From Hyphomonadaceae bacterium (GTDB lineage Bacteria > Pseudomonadota > Alphaproteobacteria > Caulobacterales > Aquidulcibacteraceae), in assembly GCA_014378995.1 (NCBI GenBank), contig JACMMP010000246.1, positions 1-49,251 on the forward strand: 49,251 bases of DNA, in the 5' to 3' direction. Under the pieces are notes generated by a model. The model ran no database searches. It worked only from the letters and a program-made list of their open reading frames with translations, and had not been told where the DNA came from. A program made the translations under genes and the position numbers. Numbering within the stretch: position 1 is the stretch's first letter; every line of letters starts with the position of its first letter. Shown one piece after another: positions 31,980 to 41,710 of the stretch.

Positions 31980-32025
31980 GAGGGGCGAGGTTGGCGCGCA
32001 GCGCAAAATCGGGCATGTCGGCCTC

Positions 32026-32946
32026 ATGACGCTGCGCCTCACCTTCATGGGCTCCCCGGCCTTCGCGCTTGCCCCGCTGCAAGCGCTGATAGCGGCCGGG
32101 CACGAGATCGTGTGCGTCTACTCGCAGCCGCCGCGTCCGGCGGGACGCGGCAAGCAAGAGCGCCCGACGCCGGTGCACGCCTTCGCCGCCGAGCGCGGCA
32201 TCGAGGTGCGCACGCCGAAAAGCTTGAAGCGCGCCGAGGAGCAGGAGCGCTTCGCCGCGTTGCAGCTCAATGCGGCGATTGTCGTTGCCTACGGCCTCAT
32301 CTTGCCAAAGCCGATCCTCGATGCGCCGCGCCTCGGCGCGTTCAACTTGCACGGCTCTCTGCTGCCGCGCTGGCGGGGCGCCGCGCCCATCCAGCGCGCC
32401 ATTATGGCGGGGGATAGGATCACAGGCGTGCAGGTGATGCGCATGGAGGAGGGGCTAGATACGGGTCCGGTGCTGGCCAGCGCCACAACCCCTATCGACT
32501 TCGACGACACCAGCTCGACCGTGCACGACCGATTGTCCGCCCTCGGCGCAGCGCTTCTGGCGGAGACGCTGGCGAAGGTCGAACGCGGCGAAGCCGCGGA
32601 GACGCCGCAGAGCCAGGAGGGCGTGACTTACGCGCACAAGATTATTCCGGCCGAGACGCGCATCGATTGGTCGAGGCCAGCGCGCGAGATCGACTGCATG
32701 ATCCGGGGCCTCGCGCCTTCGCCGGGCGCATGGTTCGAACTCGGCGGCGCGCGCGTGAAGGCGCTGCATGCGCGGCTGGGGCAAGGCCAGGCGGCGCCCG
32801 GCGAAGCGCTTGACGATGGCTTGCTGATCGCATGCGGCGAGGGCGCCGTCCGCCTGCTCAGAGTGCAGCGCGAAGGCAAAGCGCCGATGGATGCCGGGGC
32901 ATTCCTGCGCGGCCAGCCCGTTCCAGCCGGCGCACGCCTGGATTAG
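32026..32946 (+). CDS. fmt: Methionyl-tRNA formyltransferase
   Basis: A 306-residue enzyme that formylates initiator Met-tRNA. The N-terminal domain has [12 protein letters not shown], then [11 protein letters not shown] and [20 protein letters not shown] (the N/H/D active-site region), followed by EGLDTGP. The C-terminal OB-like domain is present. ATG 32026 lacks a clear Shine-Dalgarno. truA follows after a lipoprotein gene, as in related genomes. Confidence 0.97.
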   Translation: MTLRLTFMGSPAFALAPLQALIAAGHEIVCVYSQPPRPAGRGKQERPTPVHAFAAERGIEVRTPKSLKRAEEQERFAALQLNAAIVVAYGLILPKPILDAPRLGAFNLHGSLLPRWRGAAPIQRAIMAGDRITGVQVMRMEEGLDTGPVLASATTPIDFDDTSSTVHDRLSALGAALLAETLAKVERGEAAETPQSQEGVTYAHKIIPAETRIDWSRPAREIDCMIRGLAPSPGAWFELGGARVKALHARLGQGQAAPGEALDDGLLIACGEGAVRLLRVQREGKAPMDAGAFLRGQPVPAGARLD

Positions 32947-33004
32947 ACCAACATTGAACGCATGCTCGCGGCCCGCTAAGACCAACACGACGTGGAGGGT
33001 ATTC

Positions 33005-33574
33005 ATGCGCTTGGGGATAGTAGCAGTCGCGTTTGCGCTCGCCCTCGCCGGCTGCAACCGGCAGTCCGCGACCACCGACGCGCAAGGCGCGGGCAGCCCC
33101 CAGCTCGATGCGCCCGCGCCCGATACGCAACCCTCGCGCACCTTCGCGACGGCCAACGACGCCGCCGCCGCCGCGACAGGTCAGATAATTGTCGCCATGA
33201 CTTTGCGCTTGCCCGATGCGAGCCAGGAAAACGCCGACTCCCAAGAGGTGCTGACTTTGACCGGCGCAAACGGGCTCGTTCTCGAAGCGCAGATCAGCGG
33301 CGCGGTTTCACCGGCGACGCAAGTGGAAGGCCAGACGCTGCGCGCGCTGCTCAACATCCCGGTCGATGAGCCCCAAGTGCTGATCTATCGCGTTAGCGCT
33401 GAAACCAAGAACGCCGGCCGCGGCATATGCGGCGCGGACGATGCGGCGCATGTCGTCGTGTGGGAGCCCGCGGGCCCCGGCGAAGCGGCCATGAAGGTGC
33501 TCGGCATTATCGGCGCCGCGCCCGGCGCGGCGGGGGCGCGCGCCTGCCCGATGCTGGAATACCGGCGCTCGTAA
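33005..33574 (+). CDS. Hypothetical lipoprotein between fmt and truA
   Basis: A 189-residue lipoprotein (MRLGIVAVAFALALAGC). After an Ala/Pro-rich linker there is a domain with GQIIVAMTLRLPDASQ, VLEAQISG and a Cys pair toward the end (RGICGADD, ARACPMLEY). No family recognised. GGAGGG precedes the ATG by 7 nt. Confidence 0.75.
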   Translation: MRLGIVAVAFALALAGCNRQSATTDAQGAGSPQLDAPAPDTQPSRTFATANDAAAAATGQIIVAMTLRLPDASQENADSQEVLTLTGANGLVLEAQISGAVSPATQVEGQTLRALLNIPVDEPQVLIYRVSAETKNAGRGICGADDAAHVVVWEPAGPGEAAMKVLGIIGAAPGAAGARACPMLEYRRS

Positions 33575-33582
33575 GAAGCGCG

Positions 33583-34317
33583 ATGCGTTTCAAGCTCACG
33601 ATCGAATATGACGGCGGCCCTTTTCAGGGCTGGCAGCGTTTAGCCGAAGGGCAGAGCGTGCAAGGCGCCATCGAAGATGCGGTGGAAAAACTCACCGGCG
33701 TCCGCAGCGAAGTCATCGGCTCCGGCCGTACGGATTCCGGCGTCCACGCTTATGGCCAAGTCGCGCATGCCGATATCGAGAAGCCCTTCGCGGCAGACCG
33801 CTTGCGCGATGCGCTCAACGCCCACCTGCGCCCGCATCCGATCTCGGTGCTGAAAGCGGAAGTCGCCGCGCCCGACTTCCACGCCCGGTTTGACGCAAAA
33901 CGGCGCGCCTATGTTTACAACGTGCTCTGCCGGCGCGCGCCGCTGACCGTGCAGCGGGGCTTTACCTGGCGCGTGCCGCGCGCGCTCGATATTGACGCCA
34001 TGAACCAAGCGGCGCAGCGCCTCATTGGCAATCACGATTTCACCACGTTCCGCTACGTGCATTGTCAGGCCAAGTCGCCGGTGAAGACGCTGGACGTGGC
34101 GAGTGTGCGCGGCGCCGAGGATTGGGCCTCGTTTTCGTTCGAAGCGCGGAGCTTCCTGCACCGGCAAGTGCGCTCGATGGTCGGCACGCTGGTGGAAGTC
34201 GGGCTGGGCGAATTAACGCCGGACGATGTGGCCGATGCACTCGCGTCAGCGGATCGCTCGCGCTGCGGTCCCGTCGCGCCGCCGGATGGGCTGTACTTGG
34301 TGCGGGTGGATTATTAG
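33583..34317 (+). CDS. truA: tRNA pseudouridine(38-40) synthase TruA
   Basis: A 244-residue enzyme. The catalytic Asp sits in GRTDSGVHAYGQ, following IEYDGGPFQGWQ. The later FTTFRYVHC and SFLHRQVRSMVGTLVEVG match the TruA family. ATG 33583 immediately follows the lipoprotein stop. Convergent with dapE. Confidence 0.97.
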   Translation: MRFKLTIEYDGGPFQGWQRLAEGQSVQGAIEDAVEKLTGVRSEVIGSGRTDSGVHAYGQVAHADIEKPFAADRLRDALNAHLRPHPISVLKAEVAAPDFHARFDAKRRAYVYNVLCRRAPLTVQRGFTWRVPRALDIDAMNQAAQRLIGNHDFTTFRYVHCQAKSPVKTLDVASVRGAEDWASFSFEARSFLHRQVRSMVGTLVEVGLGELTPDDVADALASADRSRCGPVAPPDGLYLVRVDY

Positions 34318-34340
34318 CGCTGCCGTCGGCTGCGGCGCTA
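34315..34340. terminator. Hairpin between convergent truA and dapE
   Basis: TAGCGC (34315-34320) pairs with GCGCTA (34335-34340), with an inner GCCG/CGGC. It lacks a U-tract, so terminator function is uncertain. Confidence 0.35.
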
Positions 34341-35486
34341 CCCCGCGAAATATTTTCGGAGCACCGCCTCGTAGCACCGCGCCAGCGTGCGCACATCATC
34401 CACCGCGCAATGTTCATCCACCATATGCGCGGTTTCGTTGCGCAGGCCCAGTTCGACCACGGGGCAGTAATCCTTGATGTAGCGCGCGTCCGAGGTGCCG
34501 CCGGTGGTGGCGAGCGTTGGCGCGATGCCGAAGCTTTCGCGCACCGCTTCGCTGACGAGATCGGTGAAGGCGCCTGGCTCGGTGTAAAAAGGCGCGCTCT
34601 GCGATGCGATCTGCAGCTCTGCTTTCGCGCCGCTCGCCTTGGCGATCCGCTGCGCCGTCTCCTCCATCCAAGCAACGAGAGTGTCCGCTGAATGCGCCGT
34701 GTTGAAGCGAATGTTCAACTTCGCCGTAGCCCGCTGCGGAATGACGTTGTGCGCGGAATTGGCGACATCGATCGTCGTGACTTCTAGATTGGATGGATCG
34801 AACCCCGGCGCCCCGTCATCGAGTTTGCGCGCCTTCAACACGGCCGCGAATTCTATCATCGCCGTCACGGGATTGACGGCGCGGCGGGGATAGGCGACGT
34901 GGCCTTGCTTGCCCTCGATGGCGATAACGACGTTCAAGCTGCCGCGCCGCCCGTTCTTGATTGTATCGCCGACACGTTCCTCGCTTGTCGGCTCGCCGAC
35001 GATGCAATGATCGAGCGTCTCGCCCAGGGCTGTCAGCGCGGCAAGCGCAGCCTTGGTGCCGTCGACCGCCGGGCCTTCCTCGTCGCACGTCAATAGGAAC
35101 GAGATCGACCCGTTCGGCGCGCCATCGGCGGCGAGATAATTCTCCGTCGCGGCGATCATGGCGGCGATCGCCGTCTTCATGTCGGTCGCGCCGCGGCCAT
35201 AGAGGAAGCCGTTGCGAATTTCCGCCGCGAACGGATCGCTGGTCCAGCCTGAGCCCGGCGGCACGACATCGACGTGGCCGGCAAAGCAAAAATTCGGCCG
35301 CCCCGTCCCGAACCGCGCATAGAGATTGTCCACGACGCCGAACTTCAGCCGCTGGGTCCGAAAACCCAGCGCCTCCAGCGCCGCCTGCGCAACGTCCAGC
35401 GCGCCTTGTTCGTCGGGCGTGATGGACGGCCGTCGCATAAGGGCTTGGGCGATCGGAATGGGGTCGGCTAGGGTGCGGGCGTCCAT
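34338..35486 (-). CDS. dapE: Succinyl-diaminopimelate desuccinylase
   Basis: A 382-residue M20-type zinc enzyme of lysine/peptidoglycan precursor synthesis. Metal and catalytic motifs FAGHVDVVPPG, GRGATDMKT, LTCDEEGPAVDGT, GEPTSEE and the C-terminal ETAHMVDEHC are present. dapD, the preceding pathway step but one, is 1.8 kb away on the same strand, separated by a divergent DUF418 pair. Confidence 0.96.
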   Translation of the reverse strand: MDARTLADPIPIAQALMRRPSITPDEQGALDVAQAALEALGFRTQRLKFGVVDNLYARFGTGRPNFCFAGHVDVVPPGSGWTSDPFAAEIRNGFLYGRGATDMKTAIAAMIAATENYLAADGAPNGSISFLLTCDEEGPAVDGTKAALAALTALGETLDHCIVGEPTSEERVGDTIKNGRRGSLNVVIAIEGKQGHVAYPRRAVNPVTAMIEFAAVLKARKLDDGAPGFDPSNLEVTTIDVANSAHNVIPQRATAKLNIRFNTAHSADTLVAWMEETAQRIAKASGAKAELQIASQSAPFYTEPGAFTDLVSEAVRESFGIAPTLATTGGTSDARYIKDYCPVVELGLRNETAHMVDEHCAVDDVRTLARCYEAVLRKYFAG

Positions 35487-35550
35487 CCGCTAGGGTCTAG
35501 CCGCGCGCGCCCCCGGACAAAAGGGGCCGGACAAACAAGGGGAGCCAACC

Positions 35551-36783
35551 ATGAGCGATGTCGCGCCGGTCCAGGAAAGCAGCCGGATCAAGAGCCTCGA
35601 TGTCATGCGCGGGTTCGCCCTGCTCGGCATCCTGGTGGTGAACGCAGCGTTCTTCGCCGCGCCCTGGCAGACCTCTCAGAACCCGCTCCTGCCGCCGCTC
35701 GACGTCACCGAGCAGACGTTCTGGTCTTGGTTCGCGATGCATGTGTTCTTCGAGTTCAAATGCATCACGCTATTTTCGATGCTGTTCGGCGCCAGCATCT
35801 TTCTCGTCGGCGGCGACAAGTCCGATAAAGCGCGCAGCAGCATCCTGACGCGGCGCCTTCTGTGGCTTTTGGTGTTTGGCCTCATCCATGCGCTGCTGAT
35901 CTGGTACGGCGATATTCTCGTCACTTACGCCATCACCGGCCTTGCCGTGATGCTGGTGCGATCGTGGAAGCCTCTGACGCTGACGATCGTCGGCGTTCTG
36001 TTGCTCCTAATCTCGATTGGCCTGCAGGGCTTGCTGGGCGCGGTCTGGGATTACATTCCGCCCGCCGAACTCGCGCCGATCAAGCAGCAATTGGCCGGGA
36101 TTTTCTCGCCCTCGGCCGAAGAGCTGGCTCGCGTGAAGGCGGCTTACCAGGGTGGCCTACTCAGCGCCCTGCAGGAAAATTTCGACACCTGGCTCATGAT
36201 CGTGAGCAATTCGATCATCGGTCTGGTGATCCGCACCGCCGGCGTGATGATGATCGGCATGGCGCTGCTGAAATGGGGCTTCCTGAGCGGGCGGGCGCCG
36301 ATTTGGCTCTACGTGCTGAGCGTGATTGCCGCCGCGGCCGCTCTCGTTGTCATCGGCCAGCAAGCGCTGCTCAACTCGGCTGCGCGCTTCGATACAATTC
36401 ACATGCTGACCGGCGGGATCATGGCCAATGTCGCGCTCTCGATCTTCGTGTCGATCGGCTACGCCAGCCTCTTCGTTTTGCTGGTGAAGGCGGGCGCGCG
36501 CGTTCTGACGGAGCCGCTCGCCGCCGTTGGGCGCATGGCGTTCACGAACTACATCGCCCAGTCCTTGATCATGACGACAATCTTCTACGGCGGACGCGGG
36601 TTTGGGCTGTTCGGCGAGGTGGATCGGCCGACTTTGATAGGCATTGTAGGGCTGGTTTGGCTGGCGCAGCTGATCTGGTCGCCGCTGTATCTGGCGAAGT
36701 TCCAAATGGGGCCGCTCGAATGGCTGTGGCGCCGCTTGAGTTACAACAAGCCGGTCGCTATTGCGAAACAAGCGCCCGCGTGA
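35551..36783 (+). CDS. DUF418-domain membrane protein
   Basis: A 410-residue protein with about nine to ten helices. It begins with SLDVMRGFALLGILVVNA and ends with the DUF418 segment GRMAFTNYIAQSLIMTTIFYG and RFQMGPLEWLWRRLSY-like sequence (QMGPLEWLWRRL). It resembles acyltransferase-3-related membrane proteins; the activity is unknown. AGGGGAG precedes the ATG. Confidence 0.92.
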   Translation: MSDVAPVQESSRIKSLDVMRGFALLGILVVNAAFFAAPWQTSQNPLLPPLDVTEQTFWSWFAMHVFFEFKCITLFSMLFGASIFLVGGDKSDKARSSILTRRLLWLLVFGLIHALLIWYGDILVTYAITGLAVMLVRSWKPLTLTIVGVLLLLISIGLQGLLGAVWDYIPPAELAPIKQQLAGIFSPSAEELARVKAAYQGGLLSALQENFDTWLMIVSNSIIGLVIRTAGVMMIGMALLKWGFLSGRAPIWLYVLSVIAAAAALVVIGQQALLNSAARFDTIHMLTGGIMANVALSIFVSIGYASLFVLLVKAGARVLTEPLAAVGRMAFTNYIAQSLIMTTIFYGGRGFGLFGEVDRPTLIGIVGLVWLAQLIWSPLYLAKFQMGPLEWLWRRLSYNKPVAIAKQAPA

Positions 36784-36804
36784 GGCGTGGTGGAGGTTTT
36801 AAAG

Positions 36805-37161
36805 ATGAAGAAATTCGCAACTGCCTTGGCGTTCGGCGTGATGCTTTCGGCCGGCGCTGCGTTCGCTGACCCGATCGCCAATGCGGAAGGCAACACGTTT
36901 GTCGTCACCTACGCCAACGGCGTGCAGGCGCGCTATCATTTCAACGCCGATAACACCTTCGCCGCGCAAACGCCGAACGGTCATATCAGCGGCACATATG
37001 AACTTGCCGGCGGTCAATTGTGCCTGACGCCGGCCGGCGGCGAGCGCGGATGCTTGGCGTATGCGGGCGAAAGAAATGTCGGCGACACCTGGACGCAAGC
37101 CGGCGCCGACGGCACGCAGATCAGCGTGACGCTGGAAGCCGGACGCGCTCACGCGCATTGA
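36805..37161 (+). CDS. Small secreted protein
   Basis: A 118-residue exported protein (signal cut after AFA near residue 21). The mature part repeats an aromatic/glycine pattern (NGVQARYHFNADNTFAAQ, NGHISGTYELAGGQLCL) typical of small periplasmic beta-rich proteins. Family not recognised. Good GGAGG upstream. A palindromic repeat follows. Confidence 0.75.
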   Translation: MKKFATALAFGVMLSAGAAFADPIANAEGNTFVVTYANGVQARYHFNADNTFAAQTPNGHISGTYELAGGQLCLTPAGGERGCLAYAGERNVGDTWTQAGADGTQISVTLEAGRAHAH

Positions 37162-37170
37162 CAAAATATT

Positions 37171-37272
37171 GAGTCATTCCGGGCGGAGCGCAGCGTAGAC
37201 CCGGGACCCAGGGCCACCAGCACATCGTTTGCCCTGGGTTCCGGATCGCGCTCCGCGCGTCCGGAATGACTC
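37171..37272. repeat. Dispersed palindromic repeat, copy 1
   Basis: Outer arms GAGTCATTCCGG (37171-37182) and exact complement (37261-37272) enclose an inner CCCAGGGC / GCCCTGGG pair, about 100 bp in all. A longer, inverted copy occurs at 41568. It lies between convergent genes and could also act as a terminator. Confidence 0.85.
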
Positions 37273-37287
37273 GTGGTTGTGTCGGAC

Positions 37288-38133
37288 CTATTCCCGCAAC
37301 AACTCATTCACGCCCGTCTTCGAGCGCGTTTGCGCGTCGACGCGTTTTACGATCACGACGCACGCCAAGCTTGGCCCGCCCTTCGGATCGGGCAGCGCGC
37401 CGGGCACGATCACGCTAAACGCCGGCACTTCGCCGCGGGTGATTTCGCCGGTGGCGCGATCGACGATCTTGGTCGATTGGCTGATGAACGTGCCCATCGC
37501 CAGCACCGCGCCTTCGCGCACGATAACGCCTTCGGCCACTTCCGAGCGGGCGCCGATGAAGCAGCCGTCTTCGATGATGGTGGGATTGGCCTGGATAGGC
37601 TCCAGCACGCCGCCAATGCCGGCGCCGCCGCTGATGTGCACGTTTTTGCCGATCTGCGCGCACGAGCCAACGGTCGCCCACGTATCCACCATCGCGCCTT
37701 CATCGACATAAGCGCCGATGTTCACGAAGCTCGGCATCAGCACCACGTTCTTGCCGATGAAGCTGCCGCGGCGCGCCACCGCGCCCGGCACGGCGCGAAA
37801 GCCGGCTTTCTCGAACGCGGCTTCACCCCAGCCTAGAAACTTTGAAGGGACCTTGTCCCAATAGGGGCCAGGCGAAGCATCGCCATTGCCGCCGGCTGCG
37901 CCAATCAACTGATTGGCGGCGATGCGAAAGGAGAGCAGCACCGCCTTTTTGAGCCACTGGTGCGTGATCCACACCCCGTCCTCGCCGCGCGCGGCGACGC
38001 GCGCTTGCCCGCTATCGAGCAGATTAAGGGCCGTGTTTATGGCGTCGACGTCGGCCCCCTTGCTGGCTGGTGAAAGCTCGGCGCGGCGCTCCCAGGCGGC
38101 GTCAAGCTGAGCGGCGAGATCGGCGTGTTTCAT
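37288..38133 (-). CDS. dapD: Tetrahydrodipicolinate N-succinyltransferase
   Basis: A 281-residue hexapeptide-repeat transferase of the diaminopimelate pathway. The left-handed beta-helix repeats ([28 protein letters not shown], then [19 protein letters not shown]) and the C-terminal catalytic segment are normal. It is preceded on its strand by the HAD gene. Confidence 0.97.
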   Translation of the reverse strand: MKHADLAAQLDAAWERRAELSPASKGADVDAINTALNLLDSGQARVAARGEDGVWITHQWLKKAVLLSFRIAANQLIGAAGGNGDASPGPYWDKVPSKFLGWGEAAFEKAGFRAVPGAVARRGSFIGKNVVLMPSFVNIGAYVDEGAMVDTWATVGSCAQIGKNVHISGGAGIGGVLEPIQANPTIIEDGCFIGARSEVAEGVIVREGAVLAMGTFISQSTKIVDRATGEITRGEVPAFSVIVPGALPDPKGGPSLACVVIVKRVDAQTRSKTGVNELLRE

Positions 38134-38172
38134 GATCGATCAGCTAGCGCGTTTCGCGGCGCGCGCCAACGT

Positions 38173-38820
38173 TTACGCTTCGAGCAGCCCGCGCAGCAGC
38201 GACTTCACGTCGGGGGCCCAAAAATCTACGTAGGGCGGGAGTGGCTCGGGATGAACGAGGCCCACCAGCGCCGTGGCAAAGCCCATATCGTGCGCCGGTT
38301 CGAGGTTGCGCAGCGTGTCCTCGATCAGGATCGCGCCGCGCGCTTCGATCCCGCTCAATGCGAGCACGCGTTCATAGCTTTCGCGCTGCGGCTTGGGCGC
38401 AAGTCCGCACGCCTCGATATCGAGCACGGTGTCGAACAGGTCGGCGAGGTTCAGCCGCTCCAGCACCCGCTCCGCATGGCCGCCGCCGCCATTGGTGAAA
38501 ATGATGCGCCGGCCCGGCAGGCGTCCAATCAGGTCGCGCAGCTCGGCGTCGGCCTGCAGCACCGCGTGATCGGCGGCGTGTACGTCGAGCAGAAAATCGG
38601 CAGCGTCCACGCCGTGATGGCGCACGAGGCCAACAACTGTTGCGCCATAATCGTGAAAGTAGCGCTCCTGGATTTCCAGAGCATCCGCTTCGGCAAGCGA
38701 AAGCTTACGCGCGATGTAGTGCGTCATCCGCACGCCAATCTCGTCGTAGAGTTCGCGCGCCGGATAGAGCGTGTTGTCGAGATCGAACACCCAGGCGCGG
38801 ATATCCGCAGCCGTGATCAT
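38173..38820 (-). CDS. HAD-family pyrimidine 5'-nucleotidase-like hydrolase
   Basis: A 215-residue HAD hydrolase. Motif I VFDLDNTLYPA, motif II IFTNGG and motif III/IV LIEDTLRNLEPAH are present; the DLDNTLY signature matches pyrimidine 5'-nucleotidase YjjG/SDT1-like members. ATG 38820 overlaps the DUF1036 stop as ATGA. It precedes dapD, as in other alphaproteobacteria. Confidence 0.92.
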   Translation of the reverse strand: MITAADIRAWVFDLDNTLYPARELYDEIGVRMTHYIARKLSLAEADALEIQERYFHDYGATVVGLVRHHGVDAADFLLDVHAADHAVLQADAELRDLIGRLPGRRIIFTNGGGGHAERVLERLNLADLFDTVLDIEACGLAPKPQRESYERVLALSGIEARGAILIEDTLRNLEPAHDMGFATALVGLVHPEPLPPYVDFWAPDVKSLLRGLLEA

Positions 38821-39986
38821 TCGGCCTCTGGCCGGTCCTGCGTCGGCGCGTCTCGCGGCACGAGCCCGCGCCGCGGCGCGTCCTGTGCGGGTCGGCCGTC
38901 GATCTCCGTTGCGCCTTCGGCCTGCCGCGGCGCCACGCCGACCTCGAGGAAGTCGCGGTCTTCGAACTCGACCACCAAGCCCTGGCGGTCGCGCACGCGG
39001 ATCGGCGAGAAGAGGCCAGTCTGGTAGTAACGGTCCTCGCAAGTGGCGCGGCCGAGGATCGCAAAGCGCGCCGGGCTGGTGCAGAACGGCTCACCCGATT
39101 GCAGGAAGCGCGAGCCTTCCGGCGTGTCCATGCTGGCGTAGACGTAATAGCGATCCTGAATCAGCACTTCGTCGATCGTGCGCACGCAGCCGCCGGCGTT
39201 CAGCGGCCACCAGCCGCGGCTCTCCCAACCTTCGCCGCGCCTGCGCGCGACAGCGGTCCAGAGCCGATTGCGCGTGCGGTTGCAGAGTGTGAGGCCTACT
39301 TGCCCAGCGCGGCGGCGCGCCGCGACTTCCAGTGCGTCGATCAGCTGATCTTCGCTGGCGTTGGCCGCAAGACGCGCAGTTGCGCGAAATTGCGCGATGG
39401 CTTGGGCGATGCTGCGCGGATCGGCGCCGCGGCGGCCTTCGCGCAGATCGTAACCTGCATCGCTAAGCAGCCGCTGCAAGCCGGCCTGACGCGCGCGCGC
39501 GGCGCTATAGGTAATCGCTTCGGAAAACGATGTGCGCCAGCTGTCGCGTTTGTTGATTTGCACGCGGCGAAAACGGCGTTCTTCGTAGGAGTCGGTGCAG
39601 CGCGGCGGGTTTTCGATTTGAAACTGATCGGCCGGATCGACGCAGAGAATGGCGTCGCCGCCCCACTGCCGGCGTCCGCCGCGGTGCGCGGTAGAGGTGC
39701 GCGCGTAGAGGTAGTGCGTGCCGCGCGCCAAAGGCGCGCCAACCGCGAGCCGGCATTCGCCCGGGCGCAACCGGGTCCAGCCCTGCACCTGGATCGAGCG
39801 GCCATCGGGACGGCCAGCGGCAGCTTCGAGCACGAAGCTGGTTTCGTTACAGATCTGCCAGCCGTTGGCTTGGCGTTGCTGCTGCTGCGCGTCGGCGCGG
39901 CCGGCAAACGCGCCAAACGCCGCAAGCGCGGCGCTGACGAGAACGGCGGCGAGGCCGAGCTTAGTGAATGAGCGTGCCAGCGCCAT
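38817..39986 (-). CDS. Exported protein with two DUF1036 domains
   Basis: A 389-residue secreted protein (signal cut after ADA near residue 33). Two DUF1036 units: [16 protein letters not shown] with [10 protein letters not shown], and [20 protein letters not shown] with [10 protein letters not shown]. The family is alphaproteobacterial and of unknown function. The ATG at 39986 overlaps the last 26 bases of argB, indicating tight coupling. Confidence 0.88.
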   Translation of the reverse strand: MALARSFTKLGLAAVLVSAALAAFGAFAGRADAQQQQRQANGWQICNETSFVLEAAAGRPDGRSIQVQGWTRLRPGECRLAVGAPLARGTHYLYARTSTAHRGGRRQWGGDAILCVDPADQFQIENPPRCTDSYEERRFRRVQINKRDSWRTSFSEAITYSAARARQAGLQRLLSDAGYDLREGRRGADPRSIAQAIAQFRATARLAANASEDQLIDALEVAARRRAGQVGLTLCNRTRNRLWTAVARRRGEGWESRGWWPLNAGGCVRTIDEVLIQDRYYVYASMDTPEGSRFLQSGEPFCTSPARFAILGRATCEDRYYQTGLFSPIRVRDRQGLVVEFEDRDFLEVGVAPRQAEGATEIDGRPAQDAPRRGLVPRDAPTQDRPEAE

Positions 39987-40893
39987 GTTCGGTGAATAGT
40001 TCCATAAGCAGGACGTGCGGCGTTCGCCCGTCCAGAATGACCGCAGCTTCAACACCGTTGTCGAGCGCCGCGATGCAGGTTTCAAGCTTCGGAATCATGC
40101 CGCCTGTAGCGACGCCCGTCTCAATCGCCGCTTTCGCGTCGTCGACGGACATTTCCCGGATCAATTCGCCCTCAGCGTCCAGCACGCCGGCGACATCGGT
40201 CAGCAGCAGGAAGCGCTTTGCCGACAGCGCCTTGGCGATCGCACCGGCGGCGGTGTCTGCGTTGATGTTGTAAGTTCTGCCGTCTTCGGCGACTCCGATC
40301 GGCGCGATGACGGGGATATAGTCCTCGGGCGCGTTGATCAGCGCTTGGATCAAGGTGGGATCGACATCGCAAGGCTCGCCGACATAGCCAAGATCGACCA
40401 CTTGCTCGATCATGCTGCCGGGATCCTTCTTCACACGCACCGCCTTCTCGACGGTGATAAGCCGTGCGTCCTTGCCCGAAAGGCCTACGCCGCGCACATC
40501 CGCTTCGCGGCCCGCGGCGGTGATCAGGTGCGCCAGTTCTTTATTGACGCTGCCAGACAGCACCATTTCCGCCACTTCCATAGTCTCGGCGTCGGTGACG
40601 CGCAGCCCATCGACGAACTGGGATTTAACGCCCGCCCGGTCGAGCATGCGGCTAATCTGCGGACCCCCGCCATGCACCACCACCGGATGAATGCCGACAA
40701 GCTTCAGCAGCACGATGTCTGAGGCGAATTTGCGGGCGGTCTCCGTGTCGCCCATGGCGTGGCCGCCGTATTTCACCACCACGACTTCGCGGTCGTAGAT
40801 CTGGATAAAGGGCAGGGCCTCGGCGAGCGTTTTCGCCGCGACCAAACCTTCTCCAAGCGCCGCCAAGCGGTCTTTGTTAGGAAGCTTGCTCAC
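39961..40893 (-). CDS. argB: N-acetylglutamate kinase
   Basis: A 310-residue amino-acid kinase of arginine synthesis. [25 protein letters not shown] and the C-terminal GGMIPKLE are conserved. The start is GTG 40893. It is followed by DUF1036 with overlap and preceded by engB. Confidence 0.97.
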   Translation of the reverse strand: MSKLPNKDRLAALGEGLVAAKTLAEALPFIQIYDREVVVVKYGGHAMGDTETARKFASDIVLLKLVGIHPVVVHGGGPQISRMLDRAGVKSQFVDGLRVTDAETMEVAEMVLSGSVNKELAHLITAAGREADVRGVGLSGKDARLITVEKAVRVKKDPGSMIEQVVDLGYVGEPCDVDPTLIQALINAPEDYIPVIAPIGVAEDGRTYNINADTAAGAIAKALSAKRFLLLTDVAGVLDAEGELIREMSVDDAKAAIETGVATGGMIPKLETCIAALDNGVEAAVILDGRTPHVLLMELFTEHGAGTLIH

Positions 40894-40920
40894 GGAAGGC
40901 GTCCTAAGCGGTAACGCCGC

Positions 40921-41559
40921 TCACGCCAAGGCCGCGATCTCAGCGCGCAGCTCCGCAATCCCCAGGCCCGTCTCGGCGGAGGTGATGATGATCGCCGGAT
41001 GCGCCGCCGGACGCTTGGCGCTGGCGGCGGCAGTTCTGGCTTGTGTTTCGGCGATCTCGGTTGGTTTGACCTTGTCGCCCTTGGTCAGCACGAGCTGATA
41101 AGCGACGGCGGCTTTGTCGAGCGCGTCCATGACATCCTTGTCATCAGGCTTCAGCCCATGGCGCCCATCGATCAGCAGGATGACGCGCTTTAAGCTCGGC
41201 CTCCCGCGCAGATAATCTCGCGTCAGCGCCGTCCAGCGCCCGATCTCCGATTTCGGCGCCTTGGCGTAGCCGTAACCGGGCAGATCGACGAGGCGCAGCC
41301 GATCTCCCATGCGAAAGAAGTTAAGCTCGCGCGTGCGTCCCGGCTCCGTCGATGCGCGCGCGAGCTTCAGCCGCCCGGTCAGCGCATTGATCAGCGAGGA
41401 TTTGCCGACATTGGAGCGGCCTGCGAACGCCACTTCCGGCAATTCCGCGTCCGGCAAGTGCTCCATCCCGACAACGCCGCGCTCAAACGCAATCGGCCCT
41501 GCAAAGAGCAGCCGCCCGGCTTCGATCCATTGTTCGTGTTCTTCTTCAGGCGACACCAT
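40921..41559 (-). CDS. engB: YihA/EngB-family ribosome-assembly GTPase
   Basis: A 212-residue GTPase: G1 GRSNVGKSSL, G2 PGRTRELNFF, G3 DLPGYGYA, G4 TKGDK. The start at 41559 is preferred to the GTG one codon earlier. It lies between yidC and argB, with a palindromic repeat just upstream. Confidence 0.97.
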   Translation of the reverse strand: MVSPEEEHEQWIEAGRLLFAGPIAFERGVVGMEHLPDAELPEVAFAGRSNVGKSSLINALTGRLKLARASTEPGRTRELNFFRMGDRLRLVDLPGYGYAKAPKSEIGRWTALTRDYLRGRPSLKRVILLIDGRHGLKPDDKDVMDALDKAAVAYQLVLTKGDKVKPTEIAETQARTAAASAKRPAAHPAIIITSAETGLGIAELRAEIAALA

Positions 41560-41567
41560 CACACTCC

Positions 41568-41703
41568 GTCATTCCGGACGCGCCTGCGCCGCCGAAGTCC
41601 GCTTCAGCGACGCAGGCGCGCGGAGCGCGAGCCGGAACCCAGGGCAAACGACGTGCTTGTGGCCCTGGGTTCCGGGTCTCCGCTTCGCTCCGCCCGGAAT
41701 GAC
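41568..41703. repeat. Dispersed palindromic repeat, copy 2 with nested hairpin
   Basis: Copy in reverse orientation to the one at 37171: outer arms GTCATTCCGG (41568-41577) and CCGGAATGAC (41694-41703). It carries a further insert of about 36 bp (about 41581-41616) that is itself inverted-repeat-like (GCCTGCG...CGCAGGC). It lies between yidC and engB, where it may end or attenuate transcripts. Confidence 0.85.
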
Positions 41704-41710
41704 TCGCAAC

